Part shown: positions 54,315 to 61,639 of the stretch, piece by piece
Numbering within the stretch: the first letter of the stretch is position 1
Layout of the letters: each line of letters starts with the position of its first letter
Source of the DNA: GCA-002727615 sp964442655
GTDB taxonomy: Bacteria; Pseudomonadota; Alphaproteobacteria; TMED109
Direction: 5' to 3'
Length of the DNA: 64,000 nt
NCBI GenBank assembly: GCA_964442655.1
Contig: CAYTZM010000003.1
Location: forward strand, 78,542-142,541
The notes under the pieces: model-generated
What the model saw: only the letters and a program-made list of their open reading frames with translations
The model's database searches: none
What the model was told of the DNA's origin: nothing
Made by a program: the position numbers and the translations under genes

Positions 54315-55184
54315 TTATTCTGCATCCGTAGCTGTGTATGTGCTAGCAACTTCAGGAAATGGCTTAAAGTATGGAACATTATATTTTTCAACCATATCAG
54401 AAATGGTGCCATCTTCAATCATTTCAGATAAATGTTTATTTAAAAGATCTAATAATTCTTTATCTCCACTCCTTATAACGCCTGCAACATTCCATCTCAA
54501 TTCTGCAGGTGGTTCAAATGTTTTAATTACTCTAAAAGGTGCATCTTTATATTTTAATCTTGCTTTAGCTACCAGTGTAGACATTATGAAAGCAAGAGGA
54601 ATTTCTTGTTTAGCCACTGCATCAATCTCTGTTGGTTTTCTTGCATAAAGATCTCGGTCATAGCCATTATAAAAAAAGTATCCGTCTATAGCAGTAGACA
54701 TTGCTACTCCAGGTTTAGATCTTCCTTTAATTTCTTCTATATTAGTAAAGTCTTCAAATTCAGGGTTTGCTATAGGAACATATGCAACTCCGAGATATGG
54801 TATAGTAAAGGCTAAATTTTTTTCTTCAATTTCATCTTTAGAACTATCACTATTGGTAATACCCATATAAATATCACATCTATCCTTTTGTATCGAATGT
54901 CTTAAAGCTTTACCTAGCCCTCCACGCATTTTTTGTTCAGCCCAAAATATATCCATATTGACTTGTTCTTTTGCAGCAATCTTTATCATTATGTCTATGT
55001 CAAAACCTCTTGGATAATTCATTGTAGAGGTATATGGCCACGCATAGGGTCCTGCACATAATATTATTTTTTGAGTTTTCCTAATATTATCTAAGTTTTC
55101 ACCAGCAAATATATTTTTAGATAAAATACATGTAAGACATATAAATAAAAAATAATTTATTACATATAATATAAATTTTCGCAT
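54315..55184 (-). CDS. xoxJ: XoxJ-type periplasmic binding protein of quinoprotein dehydrogenases
   Basis: This 289-residue protein has a signal peptide (about residues 1-27, ending IFAGE) and a type-3 solute-binding fold. The pattern KIILCAGPYAWPYTS, GFDIDIMIKIAAKE and DRCDIYMGITNSD matches the quinoprotein-dehydrogenase-associated family (TIGR03871-like). No ABC permease is near. XoxJ/MoxJ proteins are thought to activate or chaperone XoxF, with structural data showing a binding cleft of unusual size. A good Shine-Dalgarno (GGAG) precedes the ATG. It is separated from xoxF by a terminator. Confidence 0.88.
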   Translation of the reverse strand: MRKFILYVINYFLFICLTCILSKNIFAGENLDNIRKTQKIILCAGPYAWPYTSTMNYPRGFDIDIMIKIAAKEQVNMDIFWAEQKMRGGLGKALRHSIQKDRCDIYMGITNSDSSKDEIEEKNLAFTIPYLGVAYVPIANPEFEDFTNIEEIKGRSKPGVAMSTAIDGYFFYNGYDRDLYARKPTEIDAVAKQEIPLAFIMSTLVAKARLKYKDAPFRVIKTFEPPAELRWNVAGVIRSGDKELLDLLNKHLSEMIEDGTISDMVEKYNVPYFKPFPEVASTYTATDAE

Positions 55185-55281
55185 TTTATAAACTCCATAA
55201 ACACCTATATATAAAGTTACATAATATATATAATTTTATATTTTTGGCTAGAAATTACTATAATTTTCTTTAAGTAGTTAG

Positions 55282-55315
55282 AAAAAAAGGGAAGATGAAA
55301 TAAATTCATCTCCCC
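55282..55315 (-). terminator. strong Rho-independent terminator after xoxF
   Basis: On the minus strand GGGGAGATGAA pairs with TTCATCTTCCC (11 pairs, one G-T) and is followed by seven T. It lies about 35 bases after the xoxF stop and before xoxJ. It should end most xoxF transcripts, so that xoxJ and xoxG are read by partial read-through or their own promoter. Confidence 0.88.
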
Positions 55316-55348
55316 TAATTTTTTGGTCTAAAGATTTAAAGTATCGAC

Positions 55349-57076
55349 TTATTGTAAGCCAAAAGTAAATACTCCACCACCTTTAGTGTGTTTTTTCAAC
55401 CACTCACCATAACTAAGTGGCCAAATTCCACCACCACCAGCACCTACAACTACAGACACCATTTGTTGTCCGTCAACTGTATATGTTGTTGGGTTTCCGT
55501 GTACACCAGTACCAACGTTGAACTGATAAAGTTCTTCGCCAGTGTCGTCGCGTACAGCGTGGAAATAACCTTCTGCATCACCATAGAATACTAGGCCACC
55601 AGCAGTACATAATGTACCACCTGTAGCTGGAGTACTATGTGGACGCATCCACATTAAGTCACCATTTGATGCATCAAAAGCTTTAATAGAGCCGTTTCCA
55701 GAATTGAAAGTAATAACTTTCGCACCTAGATACCACTCACCACGACGCCATTCCATTTTCTTCGCTTGTAAGTCCATAGAGAAGTTATAAAGCGGAACGT
55801 ATACACCGTTTGTACGTGGAGAATAACACATTGGGTGCCATTCTTTACCACCGTCAAGTGATGGATAAATGTTTGGAGTTACACGATCGTAAACAACATC
55901 CATTGCAGGGTCTCCCCCATCTTCCCAAGCCATAATTGGACGACAGTTGTCGCGGAAGCCTGGTGTCCAGTTGATTTTACCCATTGGAACAACCCAGTTA
56001 CAACGATTGTTTGTTCTATCGATTGAATATAAGTGACCATTTCTGTCACCGTGTAACCATACTTTTTTACCACCAATGTCAGCTAAGATCACTTCGTTTA
56101 CACCATCATAATCATATGGATCATTTGGAGTATATTGGAACCAGCCTTTAATAGCTCCATTATCAGGATCTAAAACTAATGTTGAGTTACTGTATAGGTT
56201 ATCACCTAGACGAACATGACGGTCAAAGTCAGGTCCTGGGTTACCAATTGGCCAATATAAAAGATTTAAATCTTTATCATATGAACCAGTAATCCAACCT
56301 GAGCCACCACCATATTTCCATGATTCACCTGCCCAAGTGTCAACGTTTGGTTCACCTTCAGCTGGAATTGTGTATGTATTCCATACAACGCTTCCGTCGT
56401 CAGCTGATAAAGCACGAACCCAACCACGAACACCGTATTCAGCACCAGCAGTACCTTGAATTAAAGTACCTTTAAGTGCCATAGGCATAATTGTTGAAGT
56501 TTCAGCATATGTGTAGTCTCCCACTGCTACGTCAAAAAGAACTTCACCACTATGATTAGCAAGACGCACTAGGTGTGAATCAAGAGTTGCTAAGTATACA
56601 CTATCGCCATAAGGTGTCGCTCCACGGTTAACAACGTCACAACATAGTTCTGGATAAACGTCAGCTGGAAGCTCACGTTCATATTTCCATAGTATGTCAC
56701 CAGTTGCTACGTCCATTGAGATCACACGATTAAATGATGTTGTTACATAACCTTGACCGCCAACTACATTAACTTGACTGTCTTGTCCTTCTAACACACC
56801 AAAAGATAGATACCATTTAGCAACAAGGTCACCAGCATTAGACTGGTTAATTTGAGCTGCTTGATGGTAACGGGTTGATTGATAATCTTTCCCATAATGC
56901 ATCCAATCCATTGGATTATTGTCTGCATTTAAAAGCATGTCATCTGTTACATAGTGAGGTTGCGCACCGCCTCCTCCTCTAAGAACATCAACACCCTGCG
57001 CAAATGCGCCTGATACCATGCTTAGTGTTGCTGCAAATACTGCAGCCACGAATCCATATTTCAAAATCTTTGACAT
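55349..57076 (-). CDS. xoxF: PQQ-dependent, lanthanide-type alcohol (methanol) dehydrogenase
   Basis: This 575-residue periplasmic quinoprotein has a signal peptide (cleavage after AFA, near residue 26) and an eight-bladed propeller. The adjacent cysteines Cys145-Cys146 form the PQQ-stacking disulfide. Metal ligands are Glu213 (in GAEYGVRG), Asn279 (in IGNPGP) and the catalytic Asp322. Asp324, two residues on (YDYDGVNE), is the extra ligand diagnostic of lanthanide enzymes, where calcium MxaF has Ala. Neighbours xoxJ and xoxG support XoxF. The NPGPDFD segment also resembles PQQ ethanol dehydrogenases, so an ExaF-like substrate range is possible. Base composition is clearly richer in G+C than its neighbours. 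Confidence 0.88.
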   Translation of the reverse strand: MSKILKYGFVAAVFAATLSMVSGAFAQGVDVLRGGGGAQPHYVTDDMLLNADNNPMDWMHYGKDYQSTRYHQAAQINQSNAGDLVAKWYLSFGVLEGQDSQVNVVGGQGYVTTSFNRVISMDVATGDILWKYERELPADVYPELCCDVVNRGATPYGDSVYLATLDSHLVRLANHSGEVLFDVAVGDYTYAETSTIMPMALKGTLIQGTAGAEYGVRGWVRALSADDGSVVWNTYTIPAEGEPNVDTWAGESWKYGGGSGWITGSYDKDLNLLYWPIGNPGPDFDRHVRLGDNLYSNSTLVLDPDNGAIKGWFQYTPNDPYDYDGVNEVILADIGGKKVWLHGDRNGHLYSIDRTNNRCNWVVPMGKINWTPGFRDNCRPIMAWEDGGDPAMDVVYDRVTPNIYPSLDGGKEWHPMCYSPRTNGVYVPLYNFSMDLQAKKMEWRRGEWYLGAKVITFNSGNGSIKAFDASNGDLMWMRPHSTPATGGTLCTAGGLVFYGDAEGYFHAVRDDTGEELYQFNVGTGVHGNPTTYTVDGQQMVSVVVGAGGGGIWPLSYGEWLKKHTKGGGVFTFGLQ

Positions 57077-57083
57077 ATGGTAT

Positions 57084-57089
57084 CCTCCT
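57084..57089 (-). promoter_or_regulatory. xoxF Shine-Dalgarno
   Basis: AGGAGG on the minus strand lies 7 bases before the xoxF ATG. It is one of the strongest ribosome-binding sites in the window, in keeping with high expression. Confidence 0.85.
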
Positions 57090-57097
57090 GTTTTTAG

Positions 57098-57122
57098 TCT
57101 TCTTTAAAAAAATTAAAGAAGA
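57098..57122 (-). promoter_or_regulatory. xoxF leader hairpin adjacent to the ribosome-binding site
   Basis: TCTTCTTTAA and TTAAAGAAGA form a perfect 10-pair stem with a 5-base loop, ending 8 bases before the xoxF Shine-Dalgarno on the minus strand. It is followed by A-rich rather than T-rich sequence in the direction of xoxF, so it is not a terminator for transcripts entering xoxF. It may stabilise the mRNA or shape access to the ribosome-binding site. Confidence 0.6.
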
Positions 57123-57157
57123 GATTGTTATAACATATCGTTCATTCTCTTTTATGA

Positions 57158-57188
57158 GTATGTACGACGACTAATTGGTCGCCCATAC
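57158..57188 (-). promoter_or_regulatory. second hairpin in the xoxF leader
   Basis: GTATG and CATAC close an element whose inner arms GCGAC and GTCGT (one G-T pair) enclose CAATTA. It lies early in the predicted untranslated leader, about 20 bases after the proposed -10 box. It could be a structured RNA element or a near-palindromic protein site in DNA. Confidence 0.5.
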
Positions 57189-57208
57189 AAAACGAACGAC
57201 TCTCTCTA

Positions 57209-57214
57209 TCTATA
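57209..57214 (-). promoter_or_regulatory. candidate -10 box of xoxF
   Basis: TATAGA on the minus strand lies about 133 bases before the xoxF start. No good -35 box is present; that place is taken by the direct repeats at 57220-57255, as in an activator-dependent promoter. Confidence 0.35.
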
Positions 57215-57219
57215 AGAAA

Positions 57220-57255
57220 AACCTATTTTCTAAATAAGTTCAACCTATTTCTAAA
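57220..57255 (-). repeat. direct repeats upstream of xoxF, candidate activator sites
   Basis: On the minus strand TTTAGAAATAGGTT (57242-57255) and TTTAGAAAATAGGTT (57220-57234) are direct repeats spaced 21-22 bases apart, two helical turns. They lie just upstream of a -10-like TATAGA, over the expected -35 region and beyond it. This geometry fits a dimeric activator such as a two-component response regulator. Confidence 0.55.
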
Positions 57256-57334
57256 AAAAAATAAAGTTTATATGTTTTATATTTATTAAACCACAATATG
57301 TAGTATGTTAAGAGTGTTTTATGTTTAATAAATT

Positions 57335-59557
57335 TCAACTACTAGAGTTTAATTTCTTTTGAAATATTAATGGTGGACAGCGTTTATCATCATAGTATTC
57401 TACCTCACAATCCAGACATTGAAAACATTCATCCATATTTATTTTTCCACTAGGTTCTATTGCTTGAACTGGACAGGATTTTTCGCAAAGATGACATGGG
57501 TTTCCACATTCAGGTCTACGAGGAATCATTTTTAAAATGTGAAATTTTCCTAAAAAGGCTAACACTGCTCCTAATGGACAGACGAATCGACAGAAAAATC
57601 TTTCTGAAAATATTGCTATAGCTAATAATATTACACTATAAAAAATATACGGTAGACTTCTACTAAAATAGGAAGTTATGGCTGTTTTAAAAGGTTCTAT
57701 TTCAATTAAATTATATGAATAGCTACTTCCTATTATTGTAGTACCAACTATCATCATCAGAATTATATATTTGATAACCCATAATCTTTCATTAATCCAA
57801 AAAGGTATATGAATTTCAGGTAATTTAAAAAACCTTCCAATTTTAAATAAAAGTTCTTGTAAAGCTCCAAATGGACATAACCAGCCACAAAATAAACCTC
57901 TACCAAGTAAAATTAAGGAAACAAGTGTGTATATAAAAATAATTACCATGAGAGGTTCAAATAAAAATTGCGTAAATCCTTTACCTAAAACAAGTGCTTG
58001 GGCGTAAGAAATAATATTTACTATACTTAATTGAGATTGTGCAATCCAGCCTATCCAAGTTAATGTGATTGTTAAAAATATTAACCTAATATAGGAGTGA
58101 CTTTTTCTTATTTTTGACAGCTTCTTTTGAAAAATTATTATCAATGTTAAAATTATGAGTAATATACATAAAAATATTATTGAATAATCTTGATTTGCCC
58201 ATTCTAGCTGCCATCCGCTCAATTTACTTTCTCTCACAAGACCAAGAAATGCTGTTTGTATTGGTCTTAATCCAGCGTCTTCTAAAGCTAATGGTTCTCC
58301 AGTTATTAATCTTATAGGAAGTTCATAATTTAGAGAAATTGTTCCACTAGCAAACTTTTCATTAATAGAAAATTCTAATGTCCATTTTTCTAAAGGCTTA
58401 AAACCCCATTCTTTAGGGATACGAAGTAAACCTATTTGGGAAAGATTTGGTTTTTCTTTGATCCGTAAAGCTGTAGCTTTTAAAACTTCATTAGTAGAAA
58501 ATTTCCATTTTTTATTATTTTGAATTAATGTTACGAGATTGTACTGATTTTTTTTCCAGGTATATTTTCCTGATCCTAATACTACTAATAAGTTGTCCCC
58601 TGTTGCTAATTGAGAAACATGATAAGAGTACCATTTGCTTCCAAAAATATTTTTTCCTACAGAGGCTGGGTTTGCTAACCCTGCATAAATATTTGTAAAT
58701 ATTTTTTCTGGATTTTTTACATAACCATCATTATCCGGATTTAATTCATTTAATATTTCTAATTTAGTATATTTTTTTCCAACTACTGCTCCCCATTCAA
58801 CTAATTCAGGCCAACTATGTTCAAAGAATTCATCTATATTTAAATAAAAAGGACCTTCATTAGACCCTAAACCTGTTTGTCTCAAAATTCTTTTTGCTGC
58901 TGTAATAATCCCATTAGTTGTTAATGTAGCACTTATAGTTGCGCCAGTTACCCCATCATAACCTCGCCCGCCGCCTGTACCTGAATTTAAATTAACTCTT
59001 CTGTTTATATTAGCATCCTTGAAAGTCGCATGAAGAGCAGTAAGTTTTGTTTGTGGAACGCATGTTGGACATATCATAGGTTCATGTAATTCTACAATTA
59101 CTGATCCCGCTAACCTACCATCCGGTTTTAATCCAACAATAATATCAAAATAATCTCCTGAATACCCTTTTGCTCCAGTTGTTTCATAAGTTGAAAATAA
59201 AAATCCTATTTCTTTTTTAAGCCCTGTTTTGGCATTAAAACCAAATTGACTCTTTTTAAGAGAAGTTATCTTTGCATTAGTTTCTTCTTCTGTCGGTTCT
59301 CTTGCTTCTACTTGCAAGAATTCAATTCTCCATTTTGCTAAAACAGTTTCATCTATCGCGACATTTTCATCTGTTCCATATACAGGAATATATGGAGGGT
59401 TTCCTATAGGAGCTCCTAAAGATTCTGATTGCGGAAATAATTTAGCAACAATGCCTGAGTTTATTCTGCTTTGAAGAGGGTCATTCATATCAGCTTTAGC
59501 TACATGAAGGTTCATTAAAAAATAAATTATTAAAATTTTAAAAAGTGTATTTAACAA
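57335..59557 (-). CDS. NosR-like membrane flavoprotein with polyferredoxin domain
   Basis: This 740-residue protein has a signal peptide (about residues 1-22), a periplasmic FMN-binding domain with the flavinylation motif DGVTGATIS (201-209, acceptor Ser209), and a region of transmembrane helices from about 455. It has two CxxxCP motifs (Cys557/Cys561 and Cys656/Cys660) and two C-terminal [4Fe-4S] clusters (Cys684, 688, 691, 695 and Cys711, 714, 717, 727). This is the NosR layout and length. The start is TTG directly after the preceding stop, with AAGGA 8 bases upstream. No nosZ is present. An unusual Cys-Pro-Thr-Cys (163-166) lies in the FMN domain region. Confidence 0.88.
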   Translation of the reverse strand: MLNTLFKILIIYFLMNLHVAKADMNDPLQSRINSGIVAKLFPQSESLGAPIGNPPYIPVYGTDENVAIDETVLAKWRIEFLQVEAREPTEEETNAKITSLKKSQFGFNAKTGLKKEIGFLFSTYETTGAKGYSGDYFDIIVGLKPDGRLAGSVIVELHEPMICPTCVPQTKLTALHATFKDANINRRVNLNSGTGGGRGYDGVTGATISATLTTNGIITAAKRILRQTGLGSNEGPFYLNIDEFFEHSWPELVEWGAVVGKKYTKLEILNELNPDNDGYVKNPEKIFTNIYAGLANPASVGKNIFGSKWYSYHVSQLATGDNLLVVLGSGKYTWKKNQYNLVTLIQNNKKWKFSTNEVLKATALRIKEKPNLSQIGLLRIPKEWGFKPLEKWTLEFSINEKFASGTISLNYELPIRLITGEPLALEDAGLRPIQTAFLGLVRESKLSGWQLEWANQDYSIIFLCILLIILTLIIIFQKKLSKIRKSHSYIRLIFLTITLTWIGWIAQSQLSIVNIISYAQALVLGKGFTQFLFEPLMVIIFIYTLVSLILLGRGLFCGWLCPFGALQELLFKIGRFFKLPEIHIPFWINERLWVIKYIILMMIVGTTIIGSSYSYNLIEIEPFKTAITSYFSRSLPYIFYSVILLAIAIFSERFFCRFVCPLGAVLAFLGKFHILKMIPRRPECGNPCHLCEKSCPVQAIEPSGKINMDECFQCLDCEVEYYDDKRCPPLIFQKKLNSSS

Positions 59558-61597
59558 TTAAGCTGTCCTTATAATCTTTTTTGTATTTTTATTAATTCTA
59601 ATAGAGTTTTTAGATTTCTTATTTATACATTTAATATTTTTATCATTAAAGACGATTTGGCAGGATAAGCATTGTATGCATTCTCTTGTATTTATAGTTC
59701 CATCTTTTTTTATAGCTTTCGTTGGACAATTCGGGGAACAGGCTGCACAAGATTCTGAGCCACATGATTTTATATTAGATAACCAATTTATTACTTGAAA
59801 CCTTCCTATTATACTAAGAGCTGCCCCTGTCGGACATAAATAACGACAAAATCCTCTTTCTATAAAAAATACAAATGTCAGTATGGTTAATGCCCATAAT
59901 AGGTAAATAGTAGAAGTATTAAATTTTTTTACTATAACCGTATTAAAAGGCTCAAATTCTATAAATATATTATGTCCTGTTGTATAAAGAGTGCTTCCTA
60001 TAATAAGTCCTAAAATAATATACTTTAAATAGATTAATTTATTATGAATATATTGAGGTATTTCAAATTTATTTAATTTAATCTTTTTAGAAACTTTAAA
60101 TAGCAAGTCTTGAATGGTCCCAAATGGACATATCCATCCACAAAATATTCCTCTTCCCCAAATTAATGTTGAGATTATTATAAATGTCCCTAATAAAATA
60201 TAAATAGGGTCAAATAAAACATTCTCCCAAATACCGTTATGTAATTTTAATGAATTATATGTCTGGTATAATTTTTGTGTTCCTATTTGCAGGCTTTGAT
60301 AAATTCCAAACCATAAAAATATAACGGTTGTTAAAAATAATTTAATTAAGGAAATATTATTTAAATTTTGTGTAAGTTTTTGTGCAAATAAAATTATAAT
60401 AATAATAATTGTCAACAAAGTAATGGTAAAAATTATTCCGTATTTTTGATGTAGCCATTCTCTCCACCAATCAGGCCCCCATGAATCTATAAAACCAGCT
60501 TTATTAGGCATATTCACTTTTTGAAGAGTTTTATCATTAATAACATCATCTTTATTTATAATATTATTTATAAATAAAATATATGCTGTTACAGCATAAG
60601 CTTCATCATTGGTTAAAGATTGAGGTTCAAAATATGGCATTGCTCTTCGAATATAGTCAAATAAAGTAGAAGCATGAGGCCAGAAAGATCCTATTGATTT
60701 TATTGGCATTTCGGAACTTAAGCTTCCTAAACCTCCAGAAAGAGATTCAAAAGCTATAATTCTAAATGTATTTTGATTCCCTCTGATACTTTCTACCTCC
60801 ACAGAAAGTTCTTCAGCTTTTCCTTCTGTTCCGTGACAAGATAAGCACTTTGCTTGATATACTTTCTCTCCTATTATTGCATTACCTTCTCCTTTGGGTA
60901 AATTGATATCTATGGGACTTATAGAAATATCTTCAGTTAAAATTTTTTGGTCTAAATAATTTTTGTCAACTTTATTACTATACCATTGAAGCTCATTTTC
61001 ATCAGAATTAAAGAATTGAGATACATAGTTAAAAAATTTATTATTATATTTTGAAGTGTTAAGAATATTATTTTTTTCATCATTCCATTTTGTTAGGAAT
61101 GTGTCTTTTTTAATTATGCTTATTTTTATTAATTTTTCTTTATTTAAAATGTCTTCAAATTTTAATTTGTTATTTTTAAATAATAGGTAAGATGTTAAAG
61201 CGTAAGTTTCATCATCTGTTAAAGATTGGGGTTTTTCATAAGGCATAGTTTTTCTTATGTAATCAAATAAAGTTTTAGGGTAAATCCAATTTAAATTAAT
61301 AGGAATAGAATTAAATTCATTTTTATTACGATTATCTGCTGTATTATAAAAATCTTTTTCTAGGTGGCAGGAAATGCATTTATTATTAAATATTATTTTT
61401 CCTTCTTTTGGGCTTCCTGCTCCATTAGGCAAATTTGAGCCAGAGCTATCTACAGTAATATCAATTTTAGAAGTAATTCTTTCGTCAATATTTTTGCCTA
61501 AATTGAATTCTATGTTTTCTTCAGCTTGAAGAGGGTTAATAAAAAGTAAAGAGAAAAAGGTTATTATGAATATTATGTATTTTTGAATAATTTTCAT
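59558..61597 (-). CDS. SoxD-like dicytochrome c fused to NosR/NapH-type membrane polyferredoxin
   Basis: This 679-residue protein has a signal peptide (ending LQAEE) and two periplasmic cytochrome c domains: CISCH at 74-78 with Met118, and CLSCH at 251-255 with Met320. Each domain ends in the SoxD-type block FDYIRRAMPYFEPQSL (or its variant) followed by a TDDE-YAL-T-YLL helix. From about residue 385 it continues as a membrane polyferredoxin: helices, two CxxxCP motifs (Cys486/490, Cys584/588) and two C-terminal [4Fe-4S] sites (Cys612, 617, 620, 624 and Cys640, 643, 646, 657). It follows the SoxC-like gene by 42 bases and abuts the NosR-like gene. I know of no standard name for this fusion. 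Confidence 0.88.
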   Translation of the reverse strand: MKIIQKYIIFIITFFSLLFINPLQAEENIEFNLGKNIDERITSKIDITVDSSGSNLPNGAGSPKEGKIIFNNKCISCHLEKDFYNTADNRNKNEFNSIPINLNWIYPKTLFDYIRKTMPYEKPQSLTDDETYALTSYLLFKNNKLKFEDILNKEKLIKISIIKKDTFLTKWNDEKNNILNTSKYNNKFFNYVSQFFNSDENELQWYSNKVDKNYLDQKILTEDISISPIDINLPKGEGNAIIGEKVYQAKCLSCHGTEGKAEELSVEVESIRGNQNTFRIIAFESLSGGLGSLSSEMPIKSIGSFWPHASTLFDYIRRAMPYFEPQSLTNDEAYAVTAYILFINNIINKDDVINDKTLQKVNMPNKAGFIDSWGPDWWREWLHQKYGIIFTITLLTIIIIIILFAQKLTQNLNNISLIKLFLTTVIFLWFGIYQSLQIGTQKLYQTYNSLKLHNGIWENVLFDPIYILLGTFIIISTLIWGRGIFCGWICPFGTIQDLLFKVSKKIKLNKFEIPQYIHNKLIYLKYIILGLIIGSTLYTTGHNIFIEFEPFNTVIVKKFNTSTIYLLWALTILTFVFFIERGFCRYLCPTGAALSIIGRFQVINWLSNIKSCGSESCAACSPNCPTKAIKKDGTINTRECIQCLSCQIVFNDKNIKCINKKSKNSIRINKNTKKIIRTA

Positions 61598-61639
61598 TAA
61601 TGTTTACCTTTTATATCTAATTTAATTTCAAAGATTATG

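Noticed and set aside
55349..57076. Recent horizontal acquisition of xoxF
   Set aside because: Composition differs, but the strong ribosome-binding site, the terminator and the ordinary composition of xoxJ and xoxG make codon selection for high expression the simpler reading. No mobile-element traces are seen.
57098..57122. Rho-independent terminator at the start of xoxF
   Set aside because: The stem is followed by A-rich sequence in the xoxF direction, and it lies between the promoter region and the ribosome-binding site. Nor is it placed to end a plus-strand gene.
57335..61597. Nitrous oxide reduction locus (nosR and napH)
   Set aside because: The domains are NosR/NapH-like, but nosZ, nosDFYL and nap genes are absent, and the neighbours are SoxC and XoxF. 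Calling it denitrification would rest on the polyferredoxin fold alone.
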